A DNA stretch of 8,761 nt from assembly GCA_900557355.1 (NCBI GenBank), contig USSR01000264.1, positions 1 to 8,761 on the forward strand. The letters are read 5' to 3'. This DNA comes from an uncultured Bacteroides sp. (GTDB lineage Bacteria > Bacteroidota > Bacteroidia > Bacteroidales > Bacteroidaceae). Position 1 is the stretch's first letter. Each line of letters starts with the position of its first letter. A model generated the notes under the pieces. That model searched no databases. It worked only from the letters and a program-made list of their open reading frames with translations, and was not told the origin of the DNA. Below are positions 1 to 5,831 of this stretch, piece after piece. Position numbers and translations under genes: made by a program.

Positions 1-8
1 TGTTTCAT
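1..8 (-). CDS. 5' end of a gene leaving the window (start codon only)
   Basis: Only the start codon (ATG at positions 8-6) and the next five bases are present. They are identical to the start of the SUKH gene at 7357, and so is the whole leader out to position 29. The gene is therefore probably a paralogue or copy of that SUKH-family immunity gene, but the coding part needed to show this lies outside the window. Confidence 0.5.
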
Positions 9-19
9 TATAATTTTAT

Positions 20-81
20 ATGACACTAATGTTCGGCGGATAATCGACTGTTAGGGAGATTAATCCGCTTGTTATGCGCTT
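20..81 (-). repeat. attC-like site, GCGGAT type, 3' of the 81-749 gene
   Basis: The core is 30-71. On the minus strand the stem arms are GCGGATTAATC and GATTATCCGC, which pair over 10 bp with one unpaired T in the left arm. The loop is about 12 bases. The arm at 72-81 (TTATGCGCTT on plus) matches the start of the same cassette at 774-765. The arm at 20-29 belongs to the next cassette. Confidence 0.8.
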
Positions 82-749
82 TATTTAATAATACAATTAT
101 TTACTTTTATAAAATGACTTCCTTCAATATCTTTTAGTGCGGTAGGACTTATTTTCACCTTAGTTCTATGCACATTTTCACCTATTGTAATCGTCAGATT
201 TCTACATAATTGCTTTATCCTTTCTACTACCACTTGGTACACGTCATTATAATTTTCCAATTCGTTACATAGTATTTCTCTATTTTCCTCTATTGAATAT
301 ATTTTCTTAGGGTACTCTAATTGAACCCCCATTATATTCTCTGGAAAATTTATGTAACTGAATTTGGTTTGTAACTTATGTTCTTCATCAAGATAGAAGG
401 CAAATAGATTGAACCCGACGCAAGGCTCTATGAAATCCTCTGTTTTATACCATAATCCATCATTTGAATCTTGAAAGGGGACTTTATACGCACACTTACT
501 TAGATTGTTTGAAAAGCCCGTGAGCAAATTGTCGATTACAATATGCTCGATTTTTTCACCGGACGTTAGTAAACGGTAAAAAGATTCGTAATCCCTTACA
601 AAATTTGCAAAGTTACTTTCTATATAATCCGCAGGTACTCTACGGTTGTATATCACAATGTGAAATCCTCGCAAAATGTCTTTCAATTCTTGCGGTGTAA
701 CCAAGAACTTGTAAGTATGCCATCCTTTTGGATAATATTTCATGCTCAT
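81..749 (-). CDS. Unrecognised 222-aa cassette protein, putative immunity protein
   Basis: I do not recognise the family. The protein is soluble-looking, mixed alpha/beta, with no signal peptide or membrane segment. It is rich in aromatic residues. An N-terminal stretch around residues 14-60 reads as a strand-helix-strand-helix region (FLVTPQELKDILRGFHIVIY). A middle section around 100-150 holds FIEPCVGFNLFAFYLDEEHK. The start ATG at 749 is 25 bases from the cassette start, and a second ATG two codons on is equally possible. The TAA stop overlaps the last base of the cassette 3' arm. The cassette ends (TTATGCGCTT) match perfectly over 10 bp. Its place among SUKH, Imm21-like and Imm22-like cassettes suggests that it neutralises a toxin delivered by a competitor. 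That role is inferred from context only. Confidence 0.75.
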   Translation of the reverse strand: MSMKYYPKGWHTYKFLVTPQELKDILRGFHIVIYNRRVPADYIESNFANFVRDYESFYRLLTSGEKIEHIVIDNLLTGFSNNLSKCAYKVPFQDSNDGLWYKTEDFIEPCVGFNLFAFYLDEEHKLQTKFSYINFPENIMGVQLEYPKKIYSIEENREILCNELENYNDVYQVVVERIKQLCRNLTITIGENVHRTKVKISPTALKDIEGSHFIKVNNCIIK

Positions 750-764
750 ATTGTATTAGTTTCT

Positions 765-824
765 AAGCGCATAATGGTTTGACAGCGTTCCGCTTCAAGT
801 GGTAGTGCTGTTTGTTAGTCGCTT
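765..824 (-). repeat. attC-like site, ACAGC type, 3' of the 829-1389 SUKH gene
   Basis: The core is 775-814. The outer stem on the minus strand is ACAGC with GCTGT (5 bp), and the centre differs from the other sites of this type. The arm at 815-824 is TTAGTCGCTT on plus. It does not match the start of its own cassette (TTACAGCT at 1506). The arm at 765-774 belongs to the 81-749 cassette. Confidence 0.7.
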
Positions 825-828
825 CATT

Positions 829-1389
829 CTATATCGGTAGTGTTTTTTCGCTTGGCGCAAGCATTCTACCTCTATCATCATAAAGAGTAAATATTCTTTT
901 GGATTCAGATAAAAGCATATCCTCGAATGAATCCCAAGCTAAAAGAGATGAAGCATCTCTACGTTTACAGAAATGAACTTTTCCATCTTCAGAGTCTATA
1001 TAGAGCTTCGAACCATCATATCTATATCCGCCTATGAAAAAATAAGTGTCTTTTGCATTTTTAGGTTTTTCGTAAATGTTCGGCTCAAGTAAGCCAAAAG
1101 GCTCTGGAGTTGCATTTAAATCTCGGTTGTAAGATTTTCTTATTCCATATAAACTGAAATGGTGGAAAAGATGTAATCCATTTGTATCTGTCATTAAAAA
1201 CGAGCGAAATTGAGACGGAATTTCTCTTTTCAAATCTCGTTCTAACTCAACAATATCATCTTCATTTAGCGTAGCAAAGACGCAAAAATTATATGCTTCA
1301 GGAGCAATGAAAGGTGCATGACCGTATTCTTTTGTCCCGTTTTCATATTCTTTACATCCATACTTTTCAAAAGTCCGAATGTATTCCAT
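829..1389 (-). CDS. SMI1/KNR4 (SUKH) family immunity protein
   Basis: The 186-aa protein carries the SUKH signature. It has the helix plus proline motif EIPSQFRSFL at residues 56-65, NGL at 70-72 after it, a strand with FFIGGYRYDGSKLYID at 117-132, and the C-terminal helix WDSFEDMLL at 152-160. SUKH proteins are a widespread superfamily of immunity proteins that bind and block nuclease and other polymorphic toxins in the cytoplasm. The start ATG at 1389 is the first in frame after a stop about 21 codons upstream. The leader from the cassette start is 117 bases, while the other cassettes have 14-53. The two cassette ends do not match each other, unlike all other complete cassettes here. The gene itself looks intact. 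The specific toxin partner cannot be told from sequence. Confidence 0.88.
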   Translation of the reverse strand: MEYIRTFEKYGCKEYENGTKEYGHAPFIAPEAYNFCVFATLNEDDIVELERDLKREIPSQFRSFLMTDTNGLHLFHHFSLYGIRKSYNRDLNATPEPFGLLEPNIYEKPKNAKDTYFFIGGYRYDGSKLYIDSEDGKVHFCKRRDASSLLAWDSFEDMLLSESKRIFTLYDDRGRMLAPSEKTLPI

Positions 1390-1498
1390 TATTTCTGCGA
1401 AACAACCGATGAAACTTAGGTCTTGATAATGAAAAGTTCTTGTTTCTACTTTTCATTCGTTCCAGTAAGGCGACAATAATTCTATTCGTTATATCCAT
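1367..1498 (-). pseudogene. Possible 5' remnant of a lost cassette gene (43 codons)
   Basis: An ATG eight bases inside the cassette start at 1506 opens a 43-codon frame beginning MDITNRIIVALLERMKSRNK. It ends in TGA within the start of the SUKH gene at 829-1389, in another frame. It fills the otherwise unexplained 117-base leader. The position directly after a cassette start suggests the N-terminal stump of a gene whose cassette was fused to the SUKH gene. It could equally be a chance frame or a short leader peptide. Confidence 0.3.
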
Positions 1499-1559
1499 AG
1501 CTGTAATGTTTGGTGGCTAACCGACCTTTAAGGGGAGGTTGAGCCGCTTGTTAATCGTC
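1499..1559 (-). repeat. attC-like site, GCGGCT type, 3' of the 1561-2025 gene
   Basis: The core is 1507-1550. The minus-strand arms GCGGCTCAACC and GGTTAGCCAC pair except for one mismatch and one unpaired C, which sits at the same place as the unpaired T of the GCGGAT-type sites. The arm at 1551-1557 (TTAATCG on plus) matches the start of the same cassette (2043-2037). Confidence 0.8.
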
Positions 1560-1560
1560 T

Positions 1561-2025
1561 TTATTGGATTGAATGTATTATTAAAGATACTTCGTCTTTT
1601 TGATAAAGATAAGTTTTTATTATACAAGATGTTTTTTGTAATGATAAAAAAACTTTAACCGACGCTTCACAATAGGGAGACAAAGAATCAAATAGGACTA
1701 ATTCAGTAGAATCCCATTTTACTTCAACTTCTTCTATCGGTTCTGCCCCAGTTACTATATCATTCTCCAGAAGTTTTTCCACCGTTAGATAATCGGGAGC
1801 ATACTTCCAACGAATTATTAAAATTGCTCCATCTTTATTTACTATGCGTGTAGCCATCGGTTCATCTCCCATTACCAATAAGACATGATTGTCTATATAG
1901 ATTTTCCCCAAGTAATCTGTTACGCTACATATAGCATTGTAGTTTTCTTGACCCTTCCATTGATGGGCATATTGTTGCTCAACAATGACAAATGGGCTTC
2001 CTGATGTTTCAATCCAATTATTCAT
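1561..2025 (-). CDS. Imm21-like immunity protein
   Basis: The 154-aa protein resembles the Imm21 family as I recall it. It has WIETSGSPF near the N-terminus (residues 4-12), a W-x-G at 23-25, a DYLG at 37-40, the run VMGDEPMAT at 51-59 and an RW at 72-73. In related proteins from many phyla these read as W-x-x-x-GGP, DY-x-x-A and LGDEP-x-x-T. Imm21 proteins are found beside polymorphic toxins and are thought to be cytoplasmic antidotes. The target class is not established by this sequence. The ATG at 2025 is 18 bases after the cassette start, and the TAA lies just beyond the 3' arm. Cassette ends match over 7 bp, the shortest match in the array. The C-terminal part (about 105-154) is not recognisable on its own. 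Confidence 0.75.
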   Translation of the reverse strand: MNNWIETSGSPFVIVEQQYAHQWKGQENYNAICSVTDYLGKIYIDNHVLLVMGDEPMATRIVNKDGAILIIRWKYAPDYLTVEKLLENDIVTGAEPIEEVEVKWDSTELVLFDSLSPYCEASVKVFLSLQKTSCIIKTYLYQKDEVSLIIHSIQ

Positions 2026-2035
2026 ATTTTTCTCA

Positions 2036-2094
2036 GCGATTAATGTTTGGCAGCGTGCCGCTTGTTCAGTCGGTTTGCTGTTTGTTATCGTTGT
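2036..2094 (-). repeat. attC-like site, ACAGC type, 3' of the 2066-2578 gene
   Basis: The core is 2044-2084. On the minus strand CAGC pairs with GCTG, and CCG pairs with CGG further in, separated by an unpaired three-base loop on each side. The arm at 2085-2094 (TTATCGTTGT on plus) matches its cassette start at 2607-2598 perfectly. The 3' end of the ankyrin gene lies inside this site. Confidence 0.75.
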
Positions 2095-2578
2095 TAAAGA
2101 ATCTTCTTACATCATAATTTGCGATAGTTCTTGCCAATGATTTAGGAGATACTCCATAGTTATTTTTTATATCGGGATTAGCCCCATTTTTCAAAAGTTG
2201 TTCGATAAAGAAGCCATCTCCACGGTATCGCATAACGGCTTCCCATAAAGGAGTATTCCCATTTACATTTTGTATATCCAAATCTGCATTGCTATTCAGG
2301 AGTATTTCAAAAATATCTTGTAGCTGACACTGAACAGAAAGATATAATGCAGTCCGTCCGTCTTTTCTTTTATCATTTATATCCAATCCTTTTTTTATAA
2401 ATTCGGATATAATCACACCTGCTGGATGTACAATACTATCATAGTTCATTATATAATAATGAAGTAGATTACTGCCATATTTGTCTTTACTTTTTATGTC
2501 ATAATCTATTAGAGTCTGCATGAACTTATTTGAGTTATCACTCAATAATTCAAGTTTCATATCTTCTATTGTTTTCAT
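2066..2578 (-). CDS. Ankyrin-repeat protein, putative immunity protein
   Basis: The 170-aa protein consists of about four ankyrin repeats. They start near residues 34 (YGSNLLHYYI), 73 (DGRTALYLSV), 106 (NGNTPLWEAV) and 141 (YGVSPKSLA). The spacing is normal, and the loop motifs LLNSNADLDIQN and LLKNGANPDIKN are present. There is no signal peptide or membrane segment. Ankyrin proteins occur repeatedly as immunity genes in polymorphic toxin loci, where the repeats bind the toxin. The start ATG at 2578 is 29 bases after the cassette start. The last nine residues (NNDNKQQTD) and the stop are encoded by the cassette 3' arm and the attC-like core. The same tail NKQQTD ends the unrelated protein at 3150-3812. 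The function is inferred from context. Confidence 0.88.
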   Translation of the reverse strand: MKTIEDMKLELLSDNSNKFMQTLIDYDIKSKDKYGSNLLHYYIMNYDSIVHPAGVIISEFIKKGLDINDKRKDGRTALYLSVQCQLQDIFEILLNSNADLDIQNVNGNTPLWEAVMRYRGDGFFIEQLLKNGANPDIKNNYGVSPKSLARTIANYDVRRFFNNDNKQQTD

Positions 2579-2596
2579 TTTTTTTATTCTAATGTT

Positions 2597-2660
2597 GACA
2601 ACGATAATGTTCGGCAGCGTTCCGCTTATTCAGTCGATCTGCTGTTTGTTATCAACTTAT
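2597..2660 (-). repeat. attC-like site, ACAGC type, 3' of the 2652-3113 gene
   Basis: The core is 2608-2648, nearly identical to those at 2044 and 3128 (CAGC/GCTG outer stem). The arm at 2649-2660 (TTATCAACTTAT on plus) matches its cassette start (3127-3116) over 12 bp. The stop codon of the DUF4265-like gene lies inside this arm. Confidence 0.8.
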
Positions 2661-3113
2661 ATTTTGTCTGACAACACCATGTTCATAAGCCAAACTATCA
2701 CATTCTTTTTGCATATTGGTCAGAACATCTTCGACCACTTTTAAGGAAACTTCTTGTGGTACATTTATGGATACGAATGAAGGGAGATTAGAAATCTCTA
2801 CCTTGCATCCCATATCAAGTAGTTTGTCTCTGACCATCTGCATACGTTTATCGTTAAAATGTACCCTCAATGTGCTATTTCCAGAGGGATTCACTATGGA
2901 TTGAAAATGATATTCGCCATCTTCTTCTGTAACACATATCTCATCCCCCAAACTGATTCCATAGGTATAGAATGGCACATTATCGACAATATAAGTATCA
3001 TTACTTGCCTTTTTGCACCACAAACCTTCAATAGAAAATGGTGGATAGCCATCTTCATCTTGTTCCAAGTGAAATAGCACTTTTATATGTTTGTCTTTTT
3101 TCATTTTATTCAT
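2652..3113 (-). CDS. DUF4265-like protein, putative immunity protein
   Basis: The 153-aa protein matches the pattern of the DUF4265 family. It has a first strand KVLFHLEQDEDGYPPFSIEGLW at about residues 11-32, then VDNVPFYTYGISLGDEICV at 43-61, a further strand around 66-86, and a C-terminal alpha/beta half with LLDMGCKVEISN and VSINVP at about 98-119. The family has no established biochemical activity. Its members are common as orphan genes in immunity clusters, so an immunity role is plausible. The ATG at 3113 lies 14 bases after the cassette start, with no clear ribosome binding site. The TGA stop lies inside the cassette 3' arm, which pairs with the cassette start over 12 bp. No membrane segment or signal peptide is present. 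Confidence 0.82.
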   Translation of the reverse strand: MNKMKKDKHIKVLFHLEQDEDGYPPFSIEGLWCKKASNDTYIVDNVPFYTYGISLGDEICVTEEDGEYHFQSIVNPSGNSTLRVHFNDKRMQMVRDKLLDMGCKVEISNLPSFVSINVPQEVSLKVVEDVLTNMQKECDSLAYEHGVVRQNIS

Positions 3114-3115
3114 TA

Positions 3116-3177
3116 ATAAGTTGATAATGTTTGGCAGCGTTCCGCTTATTCAGTCGGTTTGCTGTTTGTTAGTTTGA
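3116..3177 (-). repeat. attC-like site, ACAGC type, 3' of the 3150-3812 gene
   Basis: The core is 3128-3168. The arm at 3169-3177 (TTAGTTTGA on plus) matches its cassette start at 3829-3821 perfectly. The C-terminal codons and stop of the 220-aa gene lie inside the core. Confidence 0.78.
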
Positions 3178-3812
3178 AAATTATTTGATTCTTCGAAATA
3201 TCGTAATACATTCTTATACCATCTTCCACATTTATCATTTTGATAATAAGATATAGCGAGTTCTTTAGCTTTTTTCTCATTACCAGTGATATAATACATC
3301 GTAATTATCATAAGGATAGAATGATCTTTAGAATTCCACCAAATATAGTCTTTATTATTCTCAAAATCCATAAGTATATTCTGGATTGTTGTTCTTTCAT
3401 TAAGGAAACTTAATATTTCCTTGAATGGCATATTATCAAGATTAAATACATTTAGAAGTTCATCTAATGATAACAAGTCAAACGATACAGCCCTTTTTCC
3501 AGAAATAAAACCTGAATTAATATTAAGAACAATTCCAACTTTCTCAAAATCTGTTTTGGCATCTATCAGAACAGAAGCCATCTTTTCAATTTTTGGCGAA
3601 TTATAGAATAAATGAATACTTATATAGCCTATGCCATTAGTGAATTGAGGATTAACAGAGGAATTGATAAGAATCGTTTGCTTGAAATCTCCTACTTTAC
3701 GATGAAAACACATCTTAGATTTGTTCCAGCTGTATCCATATTTAGATAAAGTTGAAATAAACCCTTGTTCTAATACATTTCTTATTGCTATTCGTAATTC
3801 TTCTGCTTTCAT
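3150..3812 (-). CDS. Unrecognised 220-aa cassette protein, putative immunity protein
   Basis: I place the start at the ATG at 3812, not at a TTG at 3824 that falls inside the cassette arm. The N-terminal part (about 1-70) has the pattern of a helix, then GYSWNKSKMCFHRKVGDFKQTILINSS, then strands. This vaguely recalls DUF4304-type proteins (a hydrophobic and aromatic strand followed by polar strand pairs), but I would not assign it. The C-terminal part (about 140-205) is helical and rich in W, Y and K. No signal peptide or membrane helix is visible. The last residues TNKQQTD and the stop are encoded by the attC-like site. The cassette ends match over 9 bp. Its neighbours are all immunity-type cassettes, which is the only support for such a role. 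Confidence 0.75.
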   Translation of the reverse strand: MKAEELRIAIRNVLEQGFISTLSKYGYSWNKSKMCFHRKVGDFKQTILINSSVNPQFTNGIGYISIHLFYNSPKIEKMASVLIDAKTDFEKVGIVLNINSGFISGKRAVSFDLLSLDELLNVFNLDNMPFKEILSFLNERTTIQNILMDFENNKDYIWWNSKDHSILMIITMYYITGNEKKAKELAISYYQNDKCGRWYKNVLRYFEESNNFQTNKQQTD

Positions 3813-3820
3813 ATTAAAAA

Positions 3821-3879
3821 TCAAACTAATGTTTGGCAGCGTTCCGCTTTTTAGTCGGTTTGCTGTTTGTTAGTCGCTT
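3821..3879 (-). repeat. attC-like site, ACAGC type, 3' of the Imm22-like gene
   Basis: The core is 3830-3869, with the CAGC/GCTG outer stem and a shorter centre. The arm at 3870-3879 (TTAGTCGCTT on plus) matches its cassette start at 4811-4802 over 10 bp. The same ten bases form the arm at 815-824. Confidence 0.78.
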
Positions 3880-4783
3880 ATTCCCATTCAAATGTTGATA
3901 AGTAACGAAGACCATTATAGTCCGCAATCTCTTCAACATATTTTTTAGGTATGCCAAGATGACCTTTCATGTTTTCTTTAAGAATAAAAACTTTTTGGTT
4001 TTTCTTTTTATCTCTAAAACCATTCGGGATATAGCAGAAAGTACAATTATTTGAGGCATTATTAAGGCCATTTCTATTTAATGATTTTTCAACCCAACAA
4101 TCAAGTACATTATTGTCTATTATAACTGATTGAATTAATTGAACAGAATTCATTGTACATGTTTTGTCAATTTTAATTCTTAAAAACTCTGGATAATAGA
4201 ATTTTATACCTAAGTCTTTACAGAACTGACAACGATGTTCGGGATTGGGACGCTTTTTGCTCTGACCGGATTCATACGCTTCCAACTCCTTGAGGTATTG
4301 CTCTTGATTAAAATACTCCATAAATTCGGTTTCATTTTTATCGGTATGCCCAATCCATGTCATATATTTCAAACCGGCAGTCGAGGCTGTTGTACCAGTC
4401 GGATTAAGTTCAAAAATAAAAGAGCCCAAGAAGGATACCGATACGGTATTCGTCGCTTTCTGCAATGATATACCCTCATGGCTATTATACATGATTGCCG
4501 CATTTGCGACAGTTATTTTTTTCGCTCTTAGTATTTCCTTGATTTTATCTGTGTCTGCCGGAATAACATTCAACAGATTCTCAAGTCCTTCAGAAGAATA
4601 TTTCATAATAAGAGAATCTTCGTCATAGTCCATTACACCAAGCTCTTTACAGAACTGGCAACGAAGTTCCTTATTGTCTTCATCGTATTCTTTCCACCAT
4701 TGACGGAAAGCCGATTGATCCATATATTTCTCAAAGTCAGCTTCGGAATCGAATTGACCGACCCATATCATTATCTTGCTCAT
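3878..4783 (-). CDS. Tandem Imm22-like immunity protein (two domains)
   Basis: The 301-aa protein holds two related domains. The first has IWVGQFDSEADFEKYM at residues 6-21, CQFCKELG at 42-49 and YDEDSL at 53-58. The second has TWIGHTDKNETEFMEYF at 142-158, CQFCKDLG at 185-192 and YYPEFLRI at 196-203. It ends with the family's usual closing motif, ADYNGLRYLSTFEW at 287-300. A single Imm22 domain is normally well under 200 residues, so this is a duplication or fusion. The paired Cys residues (C-x-x-C) suggest a metal site or disulphide, which is an inference. The domain junction (SFIFELNPTG to LKYMTWIG) is near residues 120-145. The second copy also has an extra C-x-x-C (NNCTFC, 245-250). ATG at 4783 is 28 bases from the cassette start, and TAA is at the edge of the cassette arm. 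Confidence 0.82.
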   Translation of the reverse strand: MSKIMIWVGQFDSEADFEKYMDQSAFRQWWKEYDEDNKELRCQFCKELGVMDYDEDSLIMKYSSEGLENLLNVIPADTDKIKEILRAKKITVANAAIMYNSHEGISLQKATNTVSVSFLGSFIFELNPTGTTASTAGLKYMTWIGHTDKNETEFMEYFNQEQYLKELEAYESGQSKKRPNPEHRCQFCKDLGIKFYYPEFLRIKIDKTCTMNSVQLIQSVIIDNNVLDCWVEKSLNRNGLNNASNNCTFCYIPNGFRDKKKNQKVFILKENMKGHLGIPKKYVEEIADYNGLRYLSTFEWE

Positions 4784-4801
4784 TTTCTTTTTTTATTTTT
4801 C

Positions 4802-4859
4802 AAGCGACTAATGTTATGCGGCTTGCCGCCGTTAGGTGGCACAGGTGCTTGTTAGCTGC
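4802..4859 (-). repeat. attC-like site, divergent type, 3' of the WD40-like gene
   Basis: The core is 4812-4851 and is the most divergent in the array. Its minus-strand left arm GCACCTGTGCC pairs with GGCAAGCCGC at most positions. One base (G) is left unpaired at the same place where other sites have T or C. The arm at 4852-4859 (TTAGCTGC on plus) matches its cassette start at 5776-5769. The gene's stop codon is the first three bases of the arm. Confidence 0.72.
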
Positions 4860-5754
4860 ACTTTTCCAATTTATAAATAAGCCCTTTTATTGTACTTGCA
4901 ATTAATATTTCTTTATCATCAGGAGAGAAGGAAATATTACCATAGCCGATATTCGATAATTCAGCCAATATTTCCATATTAGGGAACGTACAAAGTTTTA
5001 GATTATTATCTTGATATAAGGCAATCATCTTGTTGTTATGCGAAAGTTGTATATCCAAACAGCCTTGTTGGTGTTTAATCGGCAGTTCTATATTCAAGGG
5101 CAAAATGCGAAAAGCAAGATTGCCCTCTTCTGTAAAGTATAACACTTGCTCTAAATGTTCACTATACAGAAAATTTGCATCGTCCAAATCACAGAATGTT
5201 TGTTCAAATGTTCTGTTGTCCATATCAAACCAAAGATAGAAGTACCTATTCTTTTCACTTGTCCCTTCGTTCGGTCTGCGAAACCCATCAATGAAGTATA
5301 ATTGGCGTGAAGGGATATAACGTATTTGGTTATACACTTCTCTCATATCTTCACGAAATCTTGTTTCCTTTCCGTTTTCAATATCATAAACCGATATATA
5401 GCCGTATGGAAAATCATACCCCAAATTAATGATATACTTATTATCATGTGAAATACAAGCGTCACCATCACCATTTGAACTGCCTACTTTCGGTTTGAGT
5501 TTGCAACGGATTGACATAGTTGCCAAATCATACACAACAAGTTTACGATCATTATCTTTTGCCAAGAGCAAGTTGCTGTCATTTGAAAAGAAAACAGAAG
5601 CATTGCCTACTTCTTTGAATTGTGCTAAATGCTTATATGTTTCATTTTCAAAGATGTTTATCTGACTACTGTTAACTTGTGCAATCAAATGTTTATCGTT
5701 CGACATCTTTAGAAAATATGACTTCTTAAAAGTTTGTATCAGTTCCATATTCAT
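4852..5754 (-). CDS. WD40-like beta-propeller protein, putative immunity protein
   Basis: The 300-aa protein consists of repeated beta-propeller blades. Each has the form hydrophobic-x-FS-x-D-x-x-x-LL followed by a VYDL/I strand. The clearest blades are VFFSNDSNLLLAKDNDRKLVVYDL (about 54-77), ISHDNKYIINLGYDFPYGYISVYDI (101-125), IQLSHNNKMIALYQDNNLKLCTF (235-257) and ISFSPDDKEILIASTIKGLIYKL (274-296). The middle (about 140-230) is less regular. No signal peptide is present, so the protein is probably cytoplasmic. Propellers serve as protein-binding scaffolds. In this setting the partner would be an incoming toxin, which is an inference. ATG at 5754 is 22 bases from the cassette start, and the second Met codon two codons later is an alternative. 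The TAA stop is provided by the cassette arm itself. Confidence 0.8.
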   Translation of the reverse strand: MNMELIQTFKKSYFLKMSNDKHLIAQVNSSQINIFENETYKHLAQFKEVGNASVFFSNDSNLLLAKDNDRKLVVYDLATMSIRCKLKPKVGSSNGDGDACISHDNKYIINLGYDFPYGYISVYDIENGKETRFREDMREVYNQIRYIPSRQLYFIDGFRRPNEGTSEKNRYFYLWFDMDNRTFEQTFCDLDDANFLYSEHLEQVLYFTEEGNLAFRILPLNIELPIKHQQGCLDIQLSHNNKMIALYQDNNLKLCTFPNMEILAELSNIGYGNISFSPDDKEILIASTIKGLIYKLEKCS

Positions 5755-5768
5755 TATTTTTTTAATTG

Positions 5769-5831
5769 GCAGCTAATGTCCGGCGGATAATCGAGTTTTT
5801 AGAACATTAATCCGCTTGTTATAAACTCAAT
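5769..5831 (-). repeat. attC-like site, GCGGAT type, 3' of the ankyrin-SUFU gene
   Basis: The core is 5777-5818. Minus-strand GCGGATTAAT pairs with ATTATCCGC with one unpaired T in the left arm, as in the site at 30-71. The arm at 5819-5831 (TTATAAACTCAAT on plus) matches its cassette start at 6898-6886 over 13 bp, the longest in the array. The gene's TAA stop is the start of this arm. Confidence 0.82.

Noticed and set aside
1390..1506. A promoter in the long leader of the 829-1389 gene
   Set aside because: The only match to the Bacteroidota -7 pattern is an imperfect TAAGTTTC, without a convincing -33 element.
775..3869. A short local hairpin AGCG-GAA-CGCT in the ACAGC-type sites as a separate element
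   Set aside because: It is part of the repeated core, and in the 2044-2084 site its loop differs (GCA). It may be an alternative fold but is not an independent feature.
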